This document shows, piece by piece, positions 1 to 13,700 of a stretch of 64,000 bases of DNA. The notes under the pieces were generated by a model that was not told the origin of the DNA, did not search any database, and saw only the letters and a list, made by a program, of their open reading frames with translations. Where the stretch lies: the NCBI GenBank assembly GCA_030248215.1, contig JASANG010000403.1:269096-333095 (forward strand). Direction: 5' to 3'. The first letter of the stretch is position 1. The number at the start of each line of letters is the position of its first letter. The position numbers were made by a program, and so were the translations under genes. Source of the DNA: Enoplolaimus lenunculus (taxonomy: Eukaryota; Nematoda; Enoplea; Enoplida; Thoracostomopsidae).

Positions 1-109
1 ATAACGACATATTGATAAGCTAGCAAAATCGACTTTACTGAAACAAGTGAAAAGTAAGGCCGAGTTTGCAGGCTTTAGAGATCATAAAAAGCGCCAGTGG
101 TAACTGAGG

Positions 110-300
110 TCGGGGGAACTGTGGTTGCAGAGCAACCACAAGACCCCTACCTTACACTTATTTCCTCGAAGTACTGCGAATATACTTCACATCGGGAATC
201 GAACCTCGGACCTCTCGCTCGCAAGTCAAGCGCGCTATCCGTTACACCACGCTGCCGATATCATATCTTTCTTTAACATTCATGCATGTGAATGTATGTG
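110..300 (-). mobile_element. tRNA-derived SINE-like copy 1
   Basis: Read on the minus strand, this stretch has a pol III A-box-like string (TGGTGTAACGGATAGCGCG, 231-249) followed by a B-box (GGTTCGATTCC, near 195-205). The sequence after the B-box does not pair with the presumed acceptor stem, so this is not a working tRNA gene. A second diverged copy lies about 355 bp downstream. The pair also shares sequence beyond the tRNA-like head, for example the cgatatcatatct string at 256 and 611. Confidence 0.6.
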
Positions 301-449
301 TCTTACATTACACGCGTTATGCTCACACCTGCGACACCACGTATACCAACATTTCCCCTTCTTCAGGCGGTCGTATCGGACCGCGAACCCAAACTTCTCC
401 GAATCCATGGGCCTGCAATTTACAGCACCAATCTCGGTGGGACCTTCAG

Positions 450-660
450 TTCAGAAATACAGTCGGGACGACCCCATTCCTCGACGTACTGCGAATATAC
501 GAAACTTGATTTTTCCCGTAATTTTTTCCGAAACGTATGGCCACGCCGGTAATGGAACCGCGGACCTTTCACTCGCGAGTCAGGCGCGCTTCCAAATTAC
601 ACCACGAGGCCGATATCATATCTATCTTTACGTGCACGTGTATGTATGTGTTTTACATTA
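450..660 (-). mobile_element. tRNA-derived SINE-like copy 2
   Basis: This is a diverged copy of the element at 110-300. It shares the string cctcgacgtactgcgaatat, the A-box-like region (minus strand TGGTGTAATTTGGAAGCGCG) and a degraded B-box (GGTTCCATTA). The head region is followed by the same tatgtatgtg-rich sequence as copy 1. The constant 355-bp offset suggests either a local tandem duplication or two insertions of a composite unit. Confidence 0.5.
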
Positions 661-1795
661 GATACATTGTCCACATGCGTATGTTACACCGTGTATAGTA
701 ACAAAAATAGCATGGAATATTACAACCAATACCAACAGGTATAAATGGACAAATCTACTTATATCTTACCTAATTTTCCATCATACAATAAAATTTTTTA
801 AGATCAGCCTTATCCAGCTGTTTTTCTAATTTAGAAGATTCTGGTAAGGATACCGTTTTGGTCAGTGAATTCCAAACATCAATGATTCTTGTGTAGAAGC
901 AGCGATTTAAGTAGTTAGTAAAAAATTTACTCTTTCAGAGCTTCATAACGTTGCTGCGTGTAACATTGTTGTGTGAGATATAAAATGAGTTCGAGCACGC
1001 CCCTACTTCATAAGTTAAACGTTTAGCATGCTTGACTCAAGTGCAAGAAGCCGAAGTTATATTCCCGGCGTGGTCCTTTAATTTCGGCAAAACTTCGAAT
1101 AGATGTGGTGCAAACCGTGTAGTTCCAACACTGTAAGCTAAACTACAACCAATTATTGATACCTTATCCCATCGAAAACAGTTTAATAGGTAAATAATGC
1201 AATTATTTATGCGACATATCACAACAAGTATGCATAAAATTAAGATGTTAAAATTGCGATTCCGAGTTATTGCGCAAACTCGTTTTGAATCTGAATTCTA
1301 ATCGGAATCGGGACTCAAGTTGCACCCTGCGTAGCACTCATATGTATCAGTAATGTAAACTTTTCTCTTACATATGGTCAAGTACGCAATAGGTTGATTT
1401 GTGTTGACTGAATTAAAAGAAGATTATGGGTCGGAAGATTCTAACCGGGGTACAACACATTTAACAGATAAATACGTCAAAAATTACTTTAAAGTATTGC
1501 TTGACTCATATTTCTAGTCGAGAAGCCTTTGATGCGTATCCTCATTAAATTATGTTTCTTCGTCATTAGGTTCATTTTGTAGTCCTTTTTCAGGTTTTAG
1601 AGCAATATGTACTTAACGAAAATTGATTACGGTTAATGCGGCTATAAACTGCTTAAGTTAACGAAGTCACACATATTATAATTTATTAGTTTTGGTTCGA
1701 GCGAATACACCGAAAAAACGTATGCCATGAAAATGTATTACCGCTGACTTTGTTTTCTGTAGTAACTTGACTGTTTGTTAAGTCTGCGACTCACT
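661..1795. other. Upstream region of the glypican gene, no gene seen
   Basis: AT-rich sequence between the SINE-like pair and the first coding exon of the glypican. Short open frames here show no recognisable domain. Any 5' untranslated exon or promoter must lie here or further upstream, but no TATA box or initiator could be assigned with confidence. Confidence 0.4.
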
Positions 1796-4700
1796 ATGAC
1801 GTTGAAAATGGTTTGTTTTGGGGTCGAATTAATTGTAATCCGTGAACGGCTTTTGGCTATAGTTTTTTTATGTGTACTGTTGTTCAACGCTCGTACTTCG
1901 AACGGTCAACAGATGCCTTCATTGTTTTTATCCCCCTCTGCTCCAGTTCCAACATGGACAGCCGTTGAGCACCGAACCACACCAATGCGCGTGCAGAGCG
2001 TATCAAGGAAACAAAGGCTTGTCGATTCCGCTCATGAAAAACGATTTCTTGATAAAAATAATGAAATCAAACAGGCCGTAAATGGTTCGCGACACGAAAA
2101 GACGTATGAGTGCACAGATGTAAATACACACTTGCTTGTAGCACTGGCATCTAGTCAGAGTGGAAAATTGGATCATCAGCTAACGCGAGCTATCTCAGGT
2201 ACGTACACAAATCTTCGTTAGTCGCGAAACATGCAGAATGGAAGCTCACAATTATGTAAAAATGGGGTCTGGTTACAAAATTATTTAGCATTAAAATACG
2301 TATAATTCTTAACAATGCTTTAGATATTTAAATTTTTATCACTAAGGAAATACGTCGTTCGGTTTGACAAAAATGGGAGATGAATGTAACTTTGAATTAT
2401 GTTATTTTGAGAGTACGTATGTATTTATAGTACATGACTACATATATACTTACCTTGTTCACGTTGTGTATGGCTACTATTTCAATGGGTTACTTACCGG
2501 TTTTAGGATCGCATTTGGCTATCTGCGACAACGGATGGACCTGTTGCACTCGCGATATTGAAACGGACCTGTTTAATGAGAGCAGACTGGTTTTTCAACG
2601 CTTGCAAGAAGACCAAATTTTGGTGTTACTACGAAACTTCCAACGAAGTGCTTCAAAGTTTGATCGTAAGTGCATATATAAACTGTAATAGCACTTTAAG
2701 CTTCGTAGATTATTAAATACGTATACCAGCTAGAATAAGTCGGACGACCCGACGGGATATCCTACTCTGGTGTTCTGCTTGCCGTATATTTATCGCTAAA
2801 AATATATAACGTAAGTTGTGAAACTGTTGTTCATGAGGCAAATCAGAGTATATCACTGTGAGTTAATTTTATCAAGAGCAAGTAAGTAATTACTAAATCT
2901 TGTTACAGTGGTACGTTGGTATCACCTATACTTACGATTTACTTTTTATTAATAACTATTTTGTATATAATAAGCAATATAAACTTTGCTGCACAAAAAT
3001 CTTGTTGCGTATTTCCAGTACTTTTCTATTGTTATTTGGAACAAGCGTGTTTTACTCTGATGTTCGAATTATTAGATTCCTACCGAGATGTATAGATTAA
3101 AGGGGTGCTACAATCGGCGCCGAAACGACCGAAATATTGGGTCTTTCTTAGCTCAAACTTGGAAAATAGTTAAAGATTGTTCACTGAGGCAGCGTTCCTG
3201 CCTTCCAACTTGAATTTGGTGGGAGCCGTGGCCCCTCTAATCCTTCACTGTCGGTATGCCCTTTCACGTCACATACGTATTAATTTTTTTCTTTTGAAAG
3301 CACGCAGTGTATTTAGTCACGTTTATTGAAGTTTACAGCATTACGTTTATTTCCATGTTTGTATGTGTATGCAAACACTTTTGAATATTGATGTTTATTT
3401 GAACACGTTATTATAGTTTTTGTCCGTAATGTTTGCACACTTGAGTCAGTGCTCAACTTAACATAGCGGAGAAGACAATTTTTTTCGCATTACAACAGTT
3501 TAACACATGGGAATTTGCCATGCATATTTTCATTGTTGCGACTGGATTGTTTTGAGAAGTGTATATAAATAATCGCACGTTTTTCTTGCACCGAATCAGA
3601 AAGGCCAAAATTTGATTGAAATGAAGCTGAAAATGGTGTAAGATTTGCTTGAATCTGGGACAGTAGTTGTATTACATGTGATGAAACGGTGAAGTAGTGT
3701 GACAGACATGGGTAATTGTTCCGAAAAATGCTAGTTATATAATTACGTACCTAAAACGCACGATGATACCATTAAAAGATGTTTTCTTTAAGAGTGAACG
3801 TGTGAATATGGCATTAATTAGTTGGGGTAAATAATTGACTTTCACTGGTCACATAAGTAGCTACTAAAATAGCCAATGAAACTTCAATATATTTACTGAT
3901 TTGTGTAAAATAAACCACGTTTTTCTAACGGTAAGCTTTGTATGTACGTATGAAGGTGCCTGTATTTCGAGGGTTGATGCAATTTGTCGTCGCATCGATG
4001 ATGGACTATCCTTGAGTTGCACAGTTTTACATGTATTCTGTCCGTTCAAATATACTTTGTTTCATAGTTTAGGTTTAAAATAGTTTTCGAACAGGATTAG
4101 AATTTGGTTTTTGGATGTGAAATAAATTTGCACCAGTGTGACGAACTTTTGGACTTTAGGCGATATATTTTTATGTATACACGCATTTCTGTACGCATGC
4201 ACGTTTCAACGTTGTTTTATAGTTTTGTGTGATAAATATGCGTTTACGCATATTAACATCTTAATGCGTTTTATGTATATGAATTGTCGCGACGAATTAC
4301 TGCTGAAGCGTCAGAATAATAGATGATTCTGAGTAACAGCTACGTATGTAGCACATGATTGTAATCAAGGGCGGATTCAACGGCGTGACGTAGGTGCGGT
4401 ACCGTACCAGTGAAAATTTGGTTGTGAAACAACATTAAGGCCGCGCTCTCTACCTTACCAGCTTTTGCTTCTGTTTCACTATTAAGAAGTTTGGTTCACC
4501 ATAATGCTAGTGTGATTCCCCTTCCAAAAAATTCTGGATCCACAATTGATTGTAATAGTTGATTATTGGCGGTAGGTATCGGGACGGCAGTATGCTAATG
4601 TAAAACGACACGATTTTGGAGACAGGGAATAAAATACTACGTTTATACGTATGTGTAGCCTGTAGAGTTGTATAATTTTTCGGCGTTTATGTATATGTCT

Positions 4701-7700
4701 GTCTTTACGTACATATTATGTAATCCATAGAAATATCATGAAATTGTTTTATTGTTACGTATACGTTTTGTTTCCAGTAATCTAAACGCCAGATTTTTTA
4801 AGTTTGCTGCCCGAGACTATTGTGCTTTCAGATTAATTTCTATTCCGGTTAAAATTACAACAATGTTTATGTTTCAGTTTTTGATTAAAAAATACGTAGC
4901 TAACTACTTATATGTAATAAATGTTGAACCGTGGGTGAAGCCGTAAATTTCCTGTTCCATGTTCCAATTTTCCAAATTTTTTCATTCGTTCCTAAAGTTG
5001 CAATTTAACTGGCAGCATTATCAGTAGTGACGTGTCGATACTAAATTTTCGCCGATACCGATGCTGATTCCTATTTAGTATACGATGCATAAACCCTAAC
5101 AACCATGAAAGATTATAATTTTTATGAGAACGGTTCTATTCAATTATTTTTTCAAACACAAACGCAAGAGAGATTAAAGCTTTGGTTATCAGACATGCTT
5201 GTATATGCCAACAGGTGAAACTGATAGCATTCCAACTCGCTGTTATATGCAAAAACTATCGGCAAAGAATCGACAAGTTTTTGGCAGCGCCGATGCGATG
5301 CCGATACTCACGAAAACTGCCGATATTACCGATGCCGATTAATCTACACATCTCTAATTGCCATTTTCCAGTATTGGTTTACGCATAATTATTATAAATG
5401 TGGTCTAAATGGTACAAAGTAAAGCACATTGAAACGGTTTGTTTACAATTCTTTCACATAAGTCTTGTGAAATCCACATTCCATTGAATTATAGTGGGTG
5501 GACAGCTTTTGTTGGGTTTCTTTGTTTGTTTAGTTTGACCGCTAGGCATAATAACTGTGTGTATATGTAAGCATGCTTGTACGATAAGTGAACGGAACCG
5601 GAAAATAAGTTGAACACAGGGCTAAGGCCGGAAGTCTAGACCTAGAAGATGTGTGCGATTTGAAATGAACATTCAAGCTTCATTCAGTCTTTCTTAGATT
5701 TGCGACCCAGATAAAACCCTCGTTCTGTATATACTGTTTGTATGCGTCGAATTGAAAAGTATTCAAGCACGCGGTGAAAACAGCAAACTAGCATTAAATT
5801 ATAGATTGTCTTCTGCGATGAGTGTTGGGGAGCGGTTTGTTGGAAAGTAAAATTAATGACCCACACTATTATAGACGTCGACAGCATTTTACAGAAGGGG
5901 GTCACACCCTGTAAAAATTTCAAAAAGGGGTATTTCTGGTGTTGCCAACTGATCAAGAGCCTAGACAATCTGGATAAAAACCTCATAGGCGATCGGGGTT
6001 TGACCCATGAAACCTACCGTCCCCGTGGCTACGCCATTGCACACTATGCAACTATATTATTAAATATGATTTTGGTACGTACGTAAGTACGAATTTGCTG
6101 TGTTGTCTCGACGTTTTGCAGATGCTGGAATCATGCAGTTATAAATGAATTTCTAGTAAATAAATTATTAATCGACTTTACAAGACAGTTCACAGAACAG
6201 AGAATGTGTACGGTGTGCGTCGTCAGAGAGGCGTGGTCCGGATTTCATTTCGGATTAGATTTACTTTATTTATTGGGTGTTTAGAATGCAACAGGTTATT
6301 TTCAAATCTTTTACAGAGCGGTTTTTGTTCACTCCAGAATTTGGAAAACAAAAACAGTTCATTCATTCTCTTTCTTTTGTATATATACACCCGAATCCGC
6401 CGTTTGTAGACAATTACAATTCTAGCATTGCTGCAGGGTACAAATTTGCTAGTTTGGTGTAAAAGCTTAACGATCTGAAAAAAACGTGATAGACAACTTG
6501 TAAATATGCACGCAAACACAAACAATATTTTACGTACGTATACATCAGGGGTGTTCACCACAGGAAACGCAACGGTTTCCGTTTACACGAAATGCTTTGT
6601 GATTTTTAAAGGCAAAAATGGATAAATTAACAAAACGAAATTCGTACTTAAGTTTCAAATCAAGGTTGATTCTCGTGAAAAAATCCTGGTAATCGCAGTA
6701 ATAAATCCTGGAAATCGCAGTACTATACGTATACTTTTTTGATTATGAATATACTTGTGTGTTGTATATATGTAGTGATGAGTCCACCATAAAGCCACAT
6801 GCTTTGGTTTTTGAACCGTTTCACGTTTTGAACGACGACTTTGAAACAACGCCACCAAAGCTATGATGAATGGAGCTTGGTTGACATTCGAATGCAACGC
6901 GGTCTGGCTTGAAATAATACGTACATTTGTTTATTGTGGTAAATGCGGGTGTGTGTGAAAGCGGTTGCGAGTATATTGTCTGTTTTGGGGAGTAGTAGTG
7001 AGCAGTGGCGAATCTAGAATTATCCGAACGGAGCTGCGCGAAGTAAAATAGCGACCAAAAAACTCGCGAAAGGAATGAGTAAGAAGCCAAACGCCATTTT
7101 AGTGTTAAACCTTAATACAAAACTTTGGGTTTTGATTCCTTTTGGTTGGGCGTCTAAGCCAGGGCGGTTCCACTTGAATGTGGCAGTGGCACAGATTGAA
7201 TATTGTGCGACCATTCATTTTCTGTACGCGTGATTCTTGGCGTAGAATTGAGAAACCCCCCGCTATCAAGGTAGGTTTAGCTTTTAAATAGTCCTTACAT
7301 TACAGATGAACCGGGGTCTGGCCGCGGTACCGGTACCGGATCAATGGCTAACGCTTAATTTACCGGGGGGATAGTTAGGGTCAAATTTTAAATGCAATTT
7401 TACGCATCATATAGAAAACATAGTATCGATTCAACTTTTCATTTTTCGAGCACAACGCGTCAAACGACAAATTTACAGCGATAACCATTGTGCCCGTTGG
7501 TACAGGTCACTGCTTCGGTTCCGGTACAAATTTTGGACCTGGCCCAACTCTATATATGTGCGTACTGGGTTTCTGTGCTTGTTTTTGCGCGAAAATAAAA
7601 ATTTGATTTAGTGTGCAACAGTGTATACTGAAATGATAGAAACAAATTTATATTGGTTTAAATAAAATTTGTTAGCCATGTACATTAGGGATGGGAGTTT

Positions 7701-10700
7701 CGGTCTCGGCACAAGTCTCGGGGTATTTGGTCGGTCTCACTTTTCTGAGTCTCGGTGATTTGGAACCGAGACCAGAAGTCGTGGATTCAGTAAATATATG
7801 ACTGTAATGTTAAAGTAAGTGATGGCTGATGAATAAAATTTTTCTGCGAAAAAAGTCAAATGGTGTACGCATGTTATTGTGGAAGGTGTATTAAATGAAA
7901 ATGTCTATTTTTTCGGTGATGACCAAATTTGACCGAGGCTCGGTCTCGGTTTTGAACCGAGACTGCCCTTCAGTGCTAAACTGACTTATGATTTCTGAGC
8001 TTTGACTCAATTTTGAAGCATTTGGTTAGTATTAAGGGCTTTTTAGACAGCGTTTAGAACAAGGTGGCAACAAAGGTTCGGATTCGGATTCGGTCAAATC
8101 GTGGATTCGGTGCCAGCCTGGTTTAGAACAATCAATGTTACGTATATTAAACGTTTCAATTTTTAATAGTCTCATGTATAGCGCTTGCAAATGTCGTCCA
8201 TCCACAAAAAGCCTTTTTGTTTCAAAAAGCAATCTGGTTAAAAATTGGTTATCTTATAGGCAGCAGCCTGTTGTATATATAATTAACTTTTGAAACAAAT
8301 TGAAATGGTCGTATTCGTGTTGGTATATATTGCTATTGGTGTGGAAACAACTTGAATACTGAAATTAGGTGCTAGTAATGGCAATAAGACTACCAGTGAC
8401 ATGCTTACGGGAAAACGTAGCCACTGCCCCTTTCATCTCAATTTTAGTTGTTTTTTGTCAGCTAGAGACATTTGCCATATAGGGAACTGTTTGAAGGTTT
8501 GCAAATTCTGTGATATTTTCAAAGTTAATACGTATGTATCTGGTTGTTTTCAGTGTCGGTCTCCATCAGTCCAACCTTCGTGGTATCCCAGTGAAAAATA
8601 CAGCGTTAAGCGTTGTCTTGTAATTGTTGATTTTTAAAAACAAAAATATATTGCGTTTAAAGTTGATTGATCCCTTGTGATTAACATGGCACGAACAGTA
8701 CTTAATTGTGTTGGGATTTGACGTTGACTGCACATTAAACAATATTTCATGCGTAGATTTTGACACTCTGAGTAGGGTAACAAGAAAAATGACATCATTT
8801 AAGGAGCATGAAGGGTTAGTTAGGTCACATACAAACATGGTAGTATGATGTCTGTTTGACGTATGCTAAGTTAGGGTTTAAATATGATTTTGTTTAAAAG
8901 GTATGTTTTGAAACCACCACAAGTGTGAACTTTTCAGTTTCCAATTTTCATGTTGAAACAGTATTTTGTATAGCATGTTTCAAACCAACGTTGAAATCAG
9001 ATTTGAAGAGCAACACTGTTGGTTAGGCAATTTTTCTGGCCTTTATTGGAAGAAACAAGCTCAAACGCTTTTAAGCAGGGGCGTATATGCTGCACGCCTT
9101 GAAGAGGAGACGATATCGTTTTGAAAATATTATTAGATACATGAGAAAAAGCACGTTTCACATTTTTATTTAGAATAACTTTCTTGGTTTAAACGCATAA
9201 AATTGTGGGTTATAAGAATACGTAGGTACCTTTTCTCCTGTGGAATGAATTTTCTGACCACATTCTGGAAGCCAAGCCAGTGAAAAAACATTGCCAGAAA
9301 ATTTTCGTCGTTTTGTTTTTGTTTGTAATTTGTTTGGTAATATTATATATATTAATACATTGTAACCCAAACTGGTTTTGCAGAGGAAAGTGCTTGGGGT
9401 TGGACCGCTGGGCGTCATCTTTTAAGATTCAGTAGAGTGTTTTGCGGCTGCGGCTTGTTGTTGTTGTAGCAGTGTTTGACTTTGGTGTATGAAAGTTTAA
9501 AATTAATAGTTGCCGCTTGAATAAACAAAATGTATGTATTGAAAGAAATATTACAAATGTATGTATTGTATACGTATATGTATATATTACATCATCGTTT
9601 AATGGGTGATAAAGGGGTGGGATCATTTTTTATGTATGGAGGAAATATAGTGACTATAAATAAGATGTCGGTTTCGGCTTCTTCGACTTGAAAGAGAATT
9701 TAACGGGTTTACGTATTTCAACAGATCTTGTATACTTGTTTCGAGATAAGTTGAATTCTAGGTTTATGTCAAATCTAAAGCTTACGCTATGCTAAAATCC
9801 AAAATATTGAAAACTGTGTGGCAAACGTGTAAAATTGTAGCCGTTTTAATTTTCAGACTGAAAGCACGATGATATCTGGTTTATTGTTCTTTCAGTCGCC
9901 GAAAGATTCGTATAACTTTTTTAGCGAAATGAAACTATTGAATGTATATTGTTATTCAAGCCAGAAAAGGGTGGGTTGCTGTAATCAAGACGATTACAAG
10001 TGAGACTTATTTTTTGTGAACAATTGTTTTTCGTCGTAACTAATTCGATAAGAATTTGGTCGGAAATTCAGTATACGTACATCTCACAGAATGACCTATT
10101 TGTACGTTTGGGATTGCGTCATTTTTTTGACAACGGTTGGCTTTGTTTTGTGCCCAGCGGTACCTGGTGGACGGTTTTTTGAAAAAAGTCAAAGATCTTG
10201 ATCAAACCACAGGCCCAATCCATAATACCTTTAATGTTATGATGGTGCCGGTAGTTTATTTTTTGGCCATGCCAACGAGAACGACGTGATTATTTTTCAA
10301 ATATATGCGTTCACGCGATAGCTAAATTAATTTTATTATGCTCGCTTGCTTTTTATTAAAACTCAAATGAATATATAAAGAATTATGTTTGACTATTTGT
10401 TTTAAGTTCAGTGTGAGTATGTATGTACGTACAGTACTGCGGGATTGTAGCCAGCTCAACCTGCCAAAGGGGTCAAAATGAGTTAGGAGATGCATGTTGT
10501 TGAAATAACAAACTTACACCTAAGTCGAAACTTTCAAGTTTTGAAACCAATTTAGTGAGAGATCGAGTTAAATCATAACATTTAGTTAAATTAAATGTAT
10601 AGCAAATTAAACTGGTCGTGTGTAAATTGGATTAAACAAATATAGCAAGACCAACTTACTTGTTATGATATATTGCATAAAAATACTGCATCATTTATCT

Positions 10701-13700
10701 ATTATATTGTCTTCGACGGGTTAACTTATCAATAATTGATTGTAGTTTAGCTTTACAGAACCAAAAAATACTTGGCAATTTGTTTATGCGACGTTTTTGA
10801 GAACGATTGCCAGCCAATAGGCACCCTTAAACAATATAATAATTAATAGATATTATCCGTATAGTCACAAAAATTCCTATTCCGATTCCGCTTCTAGATT
10901 TGCTGTTCCGATTCAGACTCTTTTATAATACAGTTCCGCCTTACTGTTATATACCTACCTCTGAAATTGCATTATGGTTAACCCCTATACACGATGACTT
11001 TGTATAATATTAATAAAATACATGTACGACCAGGGGCGGATCCAGGATGTCAAAATGGGGGGGGGCAAAATTTCACATGTAATAAACTTACTTTTGACCC
11101 GCACACAAACCACGAATTATTGTCATAAAATTGCTATATAGTTTTTGTCGAGATGCTGTTGGGGGGGCCCACGGCCGGGGTGCCCCCCATGGATCCGCCA
11201 TTGTGTACGACTTGCAATCAAACTGAGAGCACTAAGTTTACACATAATCAAAAGTTAAGATAAAATGTCTGCTTTACTTAAAATCATTTAAGTAAACATT
11301 GTAATTACATAAACTTGAGTGTATGAGTGACTGCAACCAAGGTGTAGGCAGGTCTGTTTGGGATAAATTGCACCGTCGATTTTAAACAAACTAATTGAAA
11401 TTTCATCCAGTTTCAGAGTAAAGTATGAGTTGATTGAAAAAATTGCCCTCTCGCGGATGGAAATAAGCAGTAGACGCAAAACTACATAGATACTAGTCAG
11501 CGATGTGTGACAAACGGTATCACGACAATTCGTCGCCCGACAACTCGTCAATCGACTCCATTTAATTCACGTTTTGTTACCGATCGCTATTCTTAGGCTT
11601 AGGATTACACTTAGGAGTTAGGATTACACTTAAGAGTTAGGATTACACTTAGGAGTTAGGATTACACTTAGGAGTTAGGATTACACTTAGGAGTTAGGAT
11701 TACACTTAGGAGTTAGGATAATGCTTTGATTGATTCACAGGCTTTACTACACTGTTTGGCGACCAGTTGTCGGCGACGAATTGTCTCTAGATTCGTGGCA
11801 GACATTTGTCAGGTTTAATTTAGGTATTTTTAACTTTTACAACATTGTGGACCTTGATCTGTTCCATATGCGTTCAGTTGTTGGTGCTGCAAACGTTGCA
11901 ACCAGTTTGGCTAAGACTAAAATGAAATATTTATACATACGTATCATCCGCTTGTTATTCCGTCAGCAGTCCTCTACTGAGTCGTACGTACTTGGTCGAT
12001 TTAATGTCAAGTGTGTACATGCACGTTTAAATATTTGTGTATGCATGCATTAATCGCAATATCGAAAGAGTATTTGAAAGTCAATTATTTAGCAACACTG
12101 CTGGCCCGGTAGCATTTGTGCATGTGTACGCATATATAAAAGGAAGGATCTTCTTAGTAGCCTCTGTTCTATATGTCATTTGCAGTATACAGCGTGTCAA
12201 CAGTTGAGTTCAGCGAAGCGTAGTCAGTCGTTCAATCAGTCAATTATTAATTGAAAATTTCAATCTTCCTGAGAGTTTTTATTCAAAAGGGATGGTAGTT
12301 GGGCGAAAATTAAGCGAAACTACGATGCGCTACACACAAGGACGTGAAAGGACTTTTATCTAGGAGTGATACAAAGGGGCTTGTGTGAATGAAAAGTGTT
12401 ACCTGAAATGTATATAATACCTGACTGACTTGTTTTCTAATATGTAGTATATGCATATGCTTGGTTTGAGGTATAAGTACAACATTCAGCCGAATTGACA
12501 AATTAGTGTGCCGCCAAACTATTTAGAAAATATTGTTTTGAGTTTGATGGAAAATACTATAAAACAGGGGTCGGTGTAAGATCCGATGCTACGGGTGATA
12601 TACGTACGTACTGTTTAACACGAATCAGAATTAGCAAAGGTTTTACGTTCATGTATTTTGTATGACGAGAGTTTTGTTTTTTGTTTCAGATTTTTTTCGA
12701 CGACTGCTAAAAAAGTCACAGCTTACGCTTGATTCAATGTTCAAACAAACGTACGCAGTGTACTACGAACAGAATGCAGTGGTATTCGCTCAACTGTATA
12801 AAGATTTAATGCAGTATTATTCGCATGGAAATATTGATCTTGATGCACGCCTGGGTAAGATATAGACGGATGTGTCGGAACGCAATCGTTTTTGTTTTGC
12901 GCTGAGGTGCGCAATATTTTGGTTGACAAGAATCTAAATAGAATTCGTCAAAATTTTGAGATTCTATAAAAGTTTATTCGATGTGTATTCCAAATGGTTT
13001 TGAATTTGATTAAGAATGTTTGAAATTCCAAGTTTTGTTTAAATTACTAAGTCAAAAATAACCAAAACGTTTCAGTTGTGAAATGTCTTAAAATTGAAGC
13101 TTCTAAATATTTAAATCGAAAATTGCAAAGCTTATCGCCTAGTGATATTAACTGTTCCGTGAGTTCGAGAATCTATCCTATTAAGAAACCGTCATAGTAC
13201 TCAAGCAATATTTTTTAGATATCTAGGCTGTTGCTAAATTTGCATCAACTCTTAAATCATGTTATAAACAGAATTCTGTGTAATGGCGAGCTCCAGTAGT
13301 CAAAAAATGGGTCATAATTGGAAGCTTTAAAGTTTTGTTAATAGGTGCTACGCAATTGTAAAATACGAACGTTAGTTAATTTGACAACACAGGTTGCGAA
13401 ATCCGGTTACTTTCAAACTATTTTGATTTTAGATCGATTCTATGACGAACTATTTCGACGCATTTTTCGACTACTTAATCGTTCGTATTCGTTCGACCGT
13501 GGATATTGGGAGTGTGTTTCACGAACGATGAATCAGTTGAAACCGTTTGGCTCAATTCCACGCAAAATGAAACTGCAAGTGCGACGCGCGTTTGTTGCTG
13601 CTCGAACATTTGTACAATCGCTCACTGTAGCTCGGACCGTACTCAGAGATTTGTTGCAGGTACATAAGGAGTGGAATAAGAATAGTTAAAAATGCGGATA

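Larger units (their letters stand above)
2666..12689 (+). other. Glypican intron 2 (10 kb), repeat-rich
   Basis: No conserved exon is missing between exon 2 (ending ASKFD) and exon 3 (FFRRLLKKSQ), because the split codon joins in frame and the protein aligns without a gap to recalled GPC4. The intron holds several hAT-type miniature elements and a 19-bp minisatellite, annotated separately. The remaining open frames have no recognisable domain. The word TACGTA and variants such as gtacgtacg recur through it (for example near 6070, 6530, 10425 and 12600). Confidence 0.75.

Noticed and set aside
195-262. Possible tRNA gene on the minus strand
   Set aside because: A- and B-boxes are present, but the acceptor stem cannot pair and the element is repeated with its flanks, so it is SINE-like.
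125-661. Open frame of 178 codons on the plus strand
   Set aside because: It runs through the two SINE-like copies in antisense and shows no domain. The tRNA-like boxes explain the sequence better.
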